Made by a program: the position numbers and the translations under genes
NCBI RefSeq assembly: GCF_001729245.1
Contig: NZ_CP015217.1
Coordinates: forward strand, 3,628,001 to 3,692,000
Source: Leptospira tipperaryensis
GTDB taxonomy: Bacteria > Spirochaetota > Leptospiria > Leptospirales > Leptospiraceae
Reading direction: 5' to 3'
DNA length: 64,000 nt
In this document: positions 50,277 to 64,000 of the stretch, in pieces
How positions within the stretch are numbered: the first letter of the stretch is position 1
Layout of the letters: each line of letters opens with the position of its first letter
The notes under the pieces: model-generated
Told to the model about the DNA's origin: nothing
The model's input: the letters and a program-made list of their open reading frames with translations, nothing else
The model's database searches: none

Positions 50277-50597
50277 ATGGAACCAAGACTCGTTTATATC
50301 ACCACAAAGAATGAGAAGGAAGCCCTCAAAATAGGAAGGGCTTTGGTGGAAGAAAGATTGGCGGCTTGTGCGAACATTCTTCCCAAGATAAAGTCGATCT
50401 ATCACTGGGAAAAAAAATTGGTCGTCGAGAACGAAACAATCCTAATCGTAAAAACAAAAAGTGAATTGATGACGGAGCTGACTCTGAGAGTCAAATCTTT
50501 ACACAGCTACTCCGTTCCTTGTGTCGTCAGCCTTCCTTTATTGGAAGGGAATCGAGACTATTTCACCTGGATGTTCGGTGAAATTCTACCAGAATAA
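50277..50597 (+). CDS. cutA: Divalent-cation tolerance protein CutA
   Basis: 106 residues. Trimeric cytoplasmic protein linked to copper tolerance. Family blocks are intact: VYITTKNEKEALKIGRALVEERLAACANI, IYHWEKKLVVENETILIVKTK, HSYSVPCVVSLPLLEGNRDYFTWM. Length is standard. No ribosome site is evident before ATG 50277. It is followed after 20 bases by a patatin gene. Confidence 0.95.
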   Translation: MEPRLVYITTKNEKEALKIGRALVEERLAACANILPKIKSIYHWEKKLVVENETILIVKTKSELMTELTLRVKSLHSYSVPCVVSLPLLEGNRDYFTWMFGEILPE

Positions 50598-50617
50598 AAA
50601 CATTCCATAAAGGTAAT

Positions 50618-51454
50618 ATGGTTCAAATACACGTTAAACAAAAATTTACGGCCCTGACTTTTAACTCGGCATTTTTCGGTTTTTACGCGCACGCCGGCTT
50701 CGCAAAAGGTTTATCCGAAATCGGGTTTCATCCTTCTAAGATCACAGGATGCAGCTCGGGGGCTTTGATCGGTTCCTTAGTCGCGGCTGGAGTTCCTTCC
50801 GAGGAAATGACAAACTTGATTCTCAACTTAAAGAAAAAAGATTTCTGGGAAGGCAATCTCATCACGAATTTTGTAAAGCCCATTCGAAAAGGACTGAAAA
50901 ACTATTCGGGTATTCTTTCGGGAAAGAAGATCAAAGAATTATTAAAACCTTATTTAGGTCACAAAAAGATCGAAGACCTTCCCGTTCCAATGGGAGTTTC
51001 CGTTTCCAATATTACAAAACAAATCAGAGAACTTAAAATCAAAGGAGATCTGATCGACCAGATCCTCGCGTCGATGACGTTTCCATTCCTGTTCGAAATA
51101 CAGAAGTTAGGCGAAGAAGAATTCATAGACGGCGGCGTCGCCGATCAAGAACCGATCAAAGAATTGATCTTAGACAAATCAATCCGAAAGATTGTAGTCC
51201 ATAGCGTTCGAACCAAAAAAGGACATTCTGAAAAGGCCATGATCCGCGCGTTTCATTCTTCCGTTCAGATTATAGAAAATGAAACCAGAGAATTGAAAGA
51301 GATGTTGGCGAAACATTATAAAAAACAAATTTTAAGAATCGAGACCGTAACTCCGTATATCGACGCAAATCTACTCAAACACGGAAAGGAAGCTCTGGAA
51401 GAAGGAAGAAAAAACGCGCATCACTGGAAGAATAAAATCCTCGCTCCGGCGTAG
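50618..51454 (+). CDS. Patatin-like phospholipase family protein
   Basis: 278 residues. Patatin Ser-Asp dyad: nucleophile in GCSSGALIGSLVAAG and Asp in FIDGGVADQEPI. The oxyanion loop is unusual: FNSAFFGFYAHAGFAKGL replaces the normal GGGxxG, so this is a divergent patatin. No signal peptide. AAAGG stands before the ATG. The GNAT gene starts two bases after its stop. Confidence 0.87.
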   Translation: MVQIHVKQKFTALTFNSAFFGFYAHAGFAKGLSEIGFHPSKITGCSSGALIGSLVAAGVPSEEMTNLILNLKKKDFWEGNLITNFVKPIRKGLKNYSGILSGKKIKELLKPYLGHKKIEDLPVPMGVSVSNITKQIRELKIKGDLIDQILASMTFPFLFEIQKLGEEEFIDGGVADQEPIKELILDKSIRKIVVHSVRTKKGHSEKAMIRAFHSSVQIIENETRELKEMLAKHYKKQILRIETVTPYIDANLLKHGKEALEEGRKNAHHWKNKILAPA

Positions 51455-51456
51455 TT

Positions 51457-52197
51457 ATGAATCCTAACGTTTCCGAAATTACCAAGAACTACGTGGACTT
51501 GCATAGGGTCCTTTCCAATCTCGTTGGTTCTCCAATTTTAGATCGTAAGAATTTTGTTTTTTATTCCAACGCGGATTCGGATTGGTTTACGAGAATCGTA
51601 TTAAAAGAGAAACTCTCTCCGATTTCACTGAAAGAAGAAATTCTCAAACTGAGGGAAGAAGGGCATTCATCGGATGTTTTAGATTTTCTACCTTCGCGAG
51701 ATCACGAGAAGGTTCTCAAAGAACTTGGATACAAAGATTGTAACGAGCAATGGGGAATGTATTTATCCGGAGATCCGATTCTTTCCGATAAAAAATTCTC
51801 CAGCGGTGATCTAAATATTAGAAAAATAGAAAGCGAAGAAGAATTAAAAAATTGGCTCAAAATCGTAAACGTCTCTTTTGAATCCAATGACTGTGAAAAT
51901 CTTTATCTGAAATTATTGGGTCTAAATTTTTTTCGCGTCTTCGGCGGTTTTGTCGATCAAACCTTGGTCGCAACGGGTATGACCTTTTTTAACGGAACGT
52001 CTTACGGATTGTATTCGATTACGACGGATCCTAATCGAAGAGGTTTCGGTTACGCTTCCATTTTAGTGCAAAATATCCTGGAAGAACTCAGAAAAGAATA
52101 TTCAGAAATCATCATATTGCACGCGACCGAGATGGGAAAGGGAATCTATGAGAAGTTCGGTTTTAAAAAATCGATGCTCCTTCGTCATTGGAGCTGA
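51457..52197 (+). CDS. GNAT family N-acetyltransferase
   Basis: 246 residues. The C-terminal half is a GNAT domain: LNIRKIESEEELKNWLKIVN, LVATGMTFFNGTSYGLYSITTDPNRRGFGYASILVQN with the acetyl-CoA loop RRGFGYAS, and YEKFGFKKSMLLRHW at the end. The N-terminal 100 residues look like a second, degenerate GNAT half. Substrate unknown. It starts 2 bases after the patatin stop. Confidence 0.87.
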   Translation: MNPNVSEITKNYVDLHRVLSNLVGSPILDRKNFVFYSNADSDWFTRIVLKEKLSPISLKEEILKLREEGHSSDVLDFLPSRDHEKVLKELGYKDCNEQWGMYLSGDPILSDKKFSSGDLNIRKIESEEELKNWLKIVNVSFESNDCENLYLKLLGLNFFRVFGGFVDQTLVATGMTFFNGTSYGLYSITTDPNRRGFGYASILVQNILEELRKEYSEIIILHATEMGKGIYEKFGFKKSMLLRHWS

Positions 52198-52253
52198 AAA
52201 CGCGCGCTTTTTAGAAACCGAAGACGTTTCTGCAAGTTAATAAATCTGAGCCC

Positions 52254-52402
52254 CGTCGGAAGTACGACAAGATCTTCCGTGAAACTCGCGCGGCCCCGCC
52301 CTGATTTTGGGTGGCGGGGTGGGTGGTGGAAAATTCCGGAAACTTTCCTATATCACAAAATCATACTTTTGCAAGAAAAAAGTCCCATGTAGGAACTCCT
52401 AA
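52254..52402 (-). repeat. ~150 bp dispersed repeat, copy B
   Basis: Read on the minus strand it starts with TTAGGAGTTCCTAC and carries the same blocks in the same order as copy A at 36228-36376: CTTGCAAAA, ATGATTTT, TTCCACCACCCACCCC, CACCCAAAATCAGGG, TTTCACGGAAG, CTTGTCGT. CCCCGCC and GGCGGGG can pair over 7 bp. Copy B ends GTCG-TACTTC-CGAC with no T-run. Confidence 0.75.
52389..52402 (-). repeat. GTAGGAGTTCCTAC-type palindrome at the end of repeat B
   Basis: Reads TTAGGAGTTCCTAC on the minus strand, one base off. It forms the outer end of the long repeat, as does the copy at 36228. Confidence 0.65.
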
Positions 52403-52499
52403 AAAATCCTTTCTCGTGGGACGGTTCCAATCTAAGTAGCGCATTAGGGGCAAAATTCTTCAGGACGTTTTTTTAATAAAAGTGCAAACTTAAAATGTT

Positions 52500-53771
52500 C
52501 TACGATCGGATCGAGTTCCCCATAAAATAAAGGGCTTCGATGGAACCCGGAAACGTAAAGTTTTCAAACGGAGACCAGCCTGATTTACTTTTGATTTCCT
52601 CTTTTTGAAATGTTTTCGACTTTTTCAAATTCAAGATCGTAAAGTTTGCGGCATAACCGGCTTCGATTCTTCCAAAACCTTTTCCGTATTTTTCCGGTAA
52701 GTATTCGTTTACAAAGTCCCCCGGATTCTTAGCGCAGATTTTAGCGATCGTTTTTAGATCCACTCCCGCTTTCAATATCAACCATGTTACAAAAAGTGAA
52801 TATGTATCCAACTGAGAGATTCCACTCGTACCTTTTTGTTTTTCCTCGATGCTGTGAGGCGCGTGATCGGTTGCCAAATAATCGATCCAACCTTCTTTGA
52901 CTCCTTCGAGCATTCTTTCTCGATCTTCCTTTCCGCGAAGAGGAGGATTCATCTGAAACCAATGACGATTTTCAGAAGTTAACATCGATTTGTCGAAAAA
53001 CAAATGAGTTGGGGTCACTTCACAAGTGAGCTTCAATCCCTTCTTCTTTGCGGCTTTGATTTTTTCCAGACCGTCTCCGGTCGAATAATGACAGAGTTTT
53101 CCACGGAGGTTGTATTTTTCGATCAGATACAACGCGAAGTCTGTGGCCATCGTTTCCGCTTCTGCGGGACGTCGGTCCTCGTGTAACGTTTCGTCCTGAT
53201 GTTTTTCCAAAATTTCGGGATCTTCACAATGAAAGCTAATATTCTCACCTTCATAATTGCGGATCGTTTCTTCGAGAGCTTCGTTGTTATGAAAGAATAA
53301 TTCTCCGATGCTAGGACCCATAAACACTTTGTAAGGAACCGATTCTTTCAGAGGTTTTGTATTCGGTCCGATCCCCGCGTACAACGTTATGTGAATCGGA
53401 GACTTATCAGCGAGTTTACGTTTTTTGAAATAACTTTCTGCGTCTACGGGAGGAATCGGATTGTTCGGCATATCGGCGACGTGAACCACTCCTCCGTTGA
53501 TCGCAGCCGCACTCGCTGAAAGAAAATCTTCTTTGTAAGTATGTTTTCCGCTCTCGTCTTCCCTTGCGTGTATATGTATGTCGCCGAACCCCGGAAAGAT
53601 TACGACTTCGTTCGGATCAAACCAAACTTCGTCTTTTGTTTTGTCCTCGACAACGTCTAATTCCAATCCCTTCAAAATCGACCGGATCAATCCGGTAGAA
53701 GAATCCCATTCCACCGTCCCGTGGAAATCTTCTTCGTGTGTTACGATTCTTCCGGATATTTTTTTGATCAT
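52500..53771 (-). CDS. pyrC: Dihydroorotase (type I)
   Basis: About 423 residues. Zinc amidohydrolase of pyrimidine synthesis. Metal ligands: GFGDIHIHARE (two His), FHCED, LCHYSTG and ATDHAPHSIEEK; DMPNN matches the DHOase substrate loop, and KVFMGPS holds the candidate carboxylated lysine. ATG 53771 follows AGGA. No other pyr gene is near. A hydantoinase or allantoinase paralogue is possible, but DMPNN favours dihydroorotase. Confidence 0.88.
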   Translation of the reverse strand: MIKKISGRIVTHEEDFHGTVEWDSSTGLIRSILKGLELDVVEDKTKDEVWFDPNEVVIFPGFGDIHIHAREDESGKHTYKEDFLSASAAAINGGVVHVADMPNNPIPPVDAESYFKKRKLADKSPIHITLYAGIGPNTKPLKESVPYKVFMGPSIGELFFHNNEALEETIRNYEGENISFHCEDPEILEKHQDETLHEDRRPAEAETMATDFALYLIEKYNLRGKLCHYSTGDGLEKIKAAKKKGLKLTCEVTPTHLFFDKSMLTSENRHWFQMNPPLRGKEDRERMLEGVKEGWIDYLATDHAPHSIEEKQKGTSGISQLDTYSLFVTWLILKAGVDLKTIAKICAKNPGDFVNEYLPEKYGKGFGRIEAGYAANFTILNLKKSKTFQKEEIKSKSGWSPFENFTFPGSIEALYFMGNSIRS

Positions 53772-53872
53772 CAAGGGTTCCTGTTTTACTGGATTCTTTT
53801 TTTGAATTTGTTTTTCGAAGGAGAAGAATTTTTCGAAGTTTAGAAAGTTGAGTGGAATGCAGATTCTTTTTT

Positions 53873-53906
53873 CCGAAAGAGAAGATATCGTTCTCCCCTC
53901 TTTCGG
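53873..53906. other. Inverted repeat between two minus-strand genes
   Basis: CCGAAAGAG and CTCTTTCGG are perfect 9-base arms around a 16-base centre. A six-T run lies on the left of it on the plus strand only, so it is not a normal terminator for the minus-strand gene. Confidence 0.4.
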
Positions 53907-53921
53907 ATTCTTACGATCGTT

Positions 53922-54564
<643 letters not shown>

Positions 54565-54700
54565 GAATTTAAAAACTTATCTTTGATTCGTACCAGAGAA
54601 ATGAAATGTTGTAAATTAAAATTTCAATCCTTCGAGGAACGATCCCTTTTCCAATGAAAATTGAGTGAATCTTCCCTGCAAATTTCGAAGATGGTAATCC

Positions 54701-55990
54701 ATGGAACGCATTCGAATCGGATTGATTGGAGCTGGGACCGTTGGATCTGGGGTTCTCGAGATTCTCAAAAAAGAAAGTGCCGCATATCGCGAGAAATACG
54801 GCCTGGATCTGATTCTCTCCTCGATCTCTACCAGAACTCCCGATAAAATCAAAAAAGAATTACAAAACTTTCCCAATTGCAAATTAGAATCCGATTTTAA
54901 AAAAATCATCTCCGATCCGGATATCGATATGATCTTAGAACTCGTCGGCGGGACCGATGTCGCTTATACGATAGTAAGCGAAGCCTTAAAAAACGGAAAA
55001 ACCGTAATCACCGCAAACAAAGCGCTTCTTTCTCAAAGAGGAGACGAACTCTTCACTCTCGCTCATGAAAGAGGATTGGAAATAGGAATGGAAGCTTCCG
55101 TCGCAGGAGCCATTCCAGTGATACGTTCCATCAAGACGGGGCTTGGTTCCGATTCCTTTCTTTCTCTTTATGGAATCCTAAACGGAACTACGAATTTCAT
55201 TCTTTCTAAAATGGAATTGGAACATCTGGATTACTCGGAGGCTCTTCGTATCGCGCAAGAACTCGGCTTCGCGGAAAAAGATCCGACCTTCGACGTGGAA
55301 GGAATTGATACCGCACATAAAATTAGCATATTAGGAAGTTTAGCGTTCTCGCAAAAAATTCCTTTACAGAGCGTTCAAATCGAAGGTATAACAAAGATTA
55401 GCAGGTTGGATATTCAATTTGCGGGTGAACTCGGTTACAGAATTAAACTTTTGGGATTGGTTCGAAAAATTTCCGATCAACTGGAAGCAAGAGTACAACC
55501 CGTGATGATTCCGGTAAAACATCCGTTCGCGAATATCATGAACGAGATGAATGCGATCTACTACCAGACTTCCTACGCGGGTCCGGGAATGTTCGTAGGA
55601 AAGGGAGCGGGATCTTTGCCGACGGCTTCTTCCGTCGTTTCGGATATTCTCTATTACGGTGCGAGAAGAAACAAGGGCTTGGCTCTTGAAAAGAATTTGT
55701 TTCCAACGGCCAGCGTCTCCGAAGCGAACGGTTCCTTGGTTCGATACTATCTTCGATTTACGACCGTCGATCTGCCGGGAGTTCTGTCCGAGATTTCGAA
55801 AGTTTTGGGGGATCACGGGATCTCAATTTCTTCAGTAAGACAAAACGAAGTGGAAAAAGAACCCGTCGAAGTTGTTGTTATAACACATCCGGCAACCGAA
55901 GAGAATATAAAGAAATCATTGAAGATCATAGACGGCCTTTCTTTGATCCGCCACGCTTCGGTTGCGATTCGATTAGAGGATAAACTCTAA
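54701..55990 (+). CDS. hom: Homoserine dehydrogenase
   Basis: 429 residues. Reduces aspartate semialdehyde to homoserine for Met and Thr synthesis. NAD(P) motif [16 protein letters not shown] at the start, [43 protein letters not shown] with the substrate residues, [17 protein letters not shown]-terminal ACT domain (about 350-425) suggests allosteric control by an amino acid. Length is standard for the bacterial enzyme. Confidence 0.97.
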   Translation: MERIRIGLIGAGTVGSGVLEILKKESAAYREKYGLDLILSSISTRTPDKIKKELQNFPNCKLESDFKKIISDPDIDMILELVGGTDVAYTIVSEALKNGKTVITANKALLSQRGDELFTLAHERGLEIGMEASVAGAIPVIRSIKTGLGSDSFLSLYGILNGTTNFILSKMELEHLDYSEALRIAQELGFAEKDPTFDVEGIDTAHKISILGSLAFSQKIPLQSVQIEGITKISRLDIQFAGELGYRIKLLGLVRKISDQLEARVQPVMIPVKHPFANIMNEMNAIYYQTSYAGPGMFVGKGAGSLPTASSVVSDILYYGARRNKGLALEKNLFPTASVSEANGSLVRYYLRFTTVDLPGVLSEISKVLGDHGISISSVRQNEVEKEPVEVVVITHPATEENIKKSLKIIDGLSLIRHASVAIRLEDKL

Positions 55991-56001
55991 AAATTCTGAG
56001 G

Positions 56002-56325
56002 ATGTATTGGAAAGATTTCACTTTGTCTTTGCATTTTGAGGAGAATGGGGGACATCTGGACTTATTCCTGGATCCGGGAGAAGAACAAGAGCTTCTGACC
56101 TTCGGTTCTTCCCAAGAGAATCTGAGTGATTTTCTAAAAGGCCGCGTTGTAGAATTTGAAAAAAAACGCTCTCATAGAAGGGCGTATCTGAAATACGAAG
56201 GTTCGATTCCCGAAAAAGGAAGAATCGAAATTGTGTTAAAAGGAAAGTATCGAGTCGATGAGCTTCCAATAAGCGAGAAAGTCCGACTGAAATATAGAGA
56301 AGGGAAACTTTATCCGGAGAGATAA
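56002..56325 (+). CDS. Conserved small protein, unknown function
   Basis: 107 residues, mixed acidic and basic, with no signal peptide or membrane helix. ATG 56002 lies 12 bases after the hom stop and the STAS gene starts 13 bases after its stop, so it is in the middle of an operon. Coding character is good. I do not recognise a domain; possible beta-barrel fold ([20 protein letters not shown]). Confidence 0.7.
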   Translation: MYWKDFTLSLHFEENGGHLDLFLDPGEEQELLTFGSSQENLSDFLKGRVVEFEKKRSHRRAYLKYEGSIPEKGRIEIVLKGKYRVDELPISEKVRLKYREGKLYPER

Positions 56326-56328
56326 AAT

Positions 56329-58428
<2,100 letters not shown>

Positions 58429-58595
58429 AAAGAAATTCTCCCTATAGCTAAAACTTAGCAGGTTCCTCGTCTTCCGTCAAGCATTCCGGTTCTCGGAAAT
58501 CATGCTTGTCACGGAAAAAAACAGGAAAAAGCTGAAAAATCGGACGAACTTATAAATAGCATCTTAGCAAAAATTCTACCATTCAAAGGTACCCG

Positions 58596-60005
<1,410 letters not shown>

Positions 60006-60017
<12 letters not shown>

Positions 60018-60415
60018 TTCGTAGGAAATTTTCTTTTTTAAAGACGTTGGAAGGAAGATCACTTTTCCTTCCTTCAGAGGAACTTTCGGAACCATCCATC
60101 CGATTCCCGCAAAGCTTGGAAGAATGGAACCGGAAAGAAACATCACTCCCGGAAAATCAAAACCAGTTGTAGCGATGATTTTATTTCCCTGATATCCATC
60201 CTTGTGAATCCTGCGGATCATCCAAAGACCGGAAGTCTGGGTTTCCATCGTAATGTCCGTCACGATCGTATGAAATCGATTCTTATCTTGGGAATAAATT
60301 TTCCAACCCTGAGCTGCGTCGACGGCTCTCACAGTTTCAAAACCGTTTTTTTCAAACCAAACTTTGAGGTTGTTCGCATAGCGGTCGTTATCGTCTACGA
60401 TCAAAACGATCTTTT

Positions 60416-60419
<4 letters not shown>
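60006..60419 (-). CDS. Stand-alone response regulator receiver protein
   Basis: 137 residues, one receiver domain only. Acid pair Asp9-Asp10 (IVDDND), phosphorylated Asp55 in VTDITMETQ, and Lys112 in VPKVPLKEG complete the site. No output domain, as in CheY- or Spo0F-type proteins. It overlaps the ABC exporter gene by four bases, so it is the last gene of the trpE-trpG-ABC transcript. No kinase is adjacent. Confidence 0.9.

Positions 60420-64000
<3,581 letters not shown>

Larger units (their letters stand above)
52198..52499. other. Intergenic region with long repeat B
   Basis: About 300 bases between converging genes. About half is the dispersed repeat at 52254-52402. No gene. Confidence 0.55.

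Overview
The window reads as chromosomal DNA of a pathogenic-clade Leptospira (spirochaete). The case rests on several features together: a DUF1564 protein (a family I know only from Leptospira), several SpoIIE-type phosphatases fused to 7TMR-DISM receptors, stand-alone HadA/HadB-like dehydratases, many short lipoprotein and secreted-protein genes, and dispersed GTAGGAGTTCCTAC palindromes between genes. Base composition looks like one of the higher-GC pathogenic species rather than L. interrogans, but I cannot name the species. There is no rRNA, CRISPR array, phage or intact insertion sequence. Most of the window is ordinary housekeeping and signalling DNA.

Layout. 1-9.2 kb is a minus-strand housekeeping block: WYL regulator, ispE, tRNA-Gln, a GlmU-like uridylyltransferase, prs, rplY/ctc, pth, ftsH, an EVE-domain protein and a SpoIIE phosphatase cut by the window edge. 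9.2-19.9 kb is looser accessory DNA: a DUF1564 protein, a membrane glycosyltransferase-like protein, small secreted proteins, a repeat-rich gap, glyoxalase I, a thioesterase/MarR/thiolase group with two identical candidate operators, a second WYL regulator, a decayed ORF, and a DegT-family protein lacking the catalytic lysine. 19.9-31 kb holds an RND pump, a PAS histidine kinase, a crotonase, a MarR/SRPBCC/DUF3052 group and a sulfatase-fold lipoprotein. 31-41 kb holds a lysophospholipase-like hydrolase, a HadAB-like dehydratase pair, a second SpoIIE receptor, a patatin, a TPR lipoprotein, DUF2062, a PanE-like reductase and a secreted lipase.

40.4-46 kb is the most coherent metabolic group: an amidohydrolase, then a beta-CASP metallo-beta-lactamase protein, an AMP-phosphorylase-type enzyme and a second PRPP-synthetase-like protein, tightly packed. 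I read the last three as a possible RNA/nucleotide recycling module. 46-64 kb holds a third SpoIIE receptor (with TPRs), an OmpA-like protein, CutA, a second patatin, a GNAT enzyme, dihydroorotase, homoserine dehydrogenase, a STAS protein, HflX (apparently with an AUU start), a HEAT-repeat protein, and a trpE-trpG-ABC exporter-response regulator operon whose trpE runs off the window.

The best candidates for something undescribed are: the dispersed palindrome and a related ~150 bp repeat present in two inverted copies; the duplicated MarR operator around lipid-metabolism genes; the AUU start of hflX; the lysine-less DegT protein; and the beta-CASP/AMP phosphorylase/PRPP-synthetase gene set. 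All calls are from reading the sequence; no searches were run.
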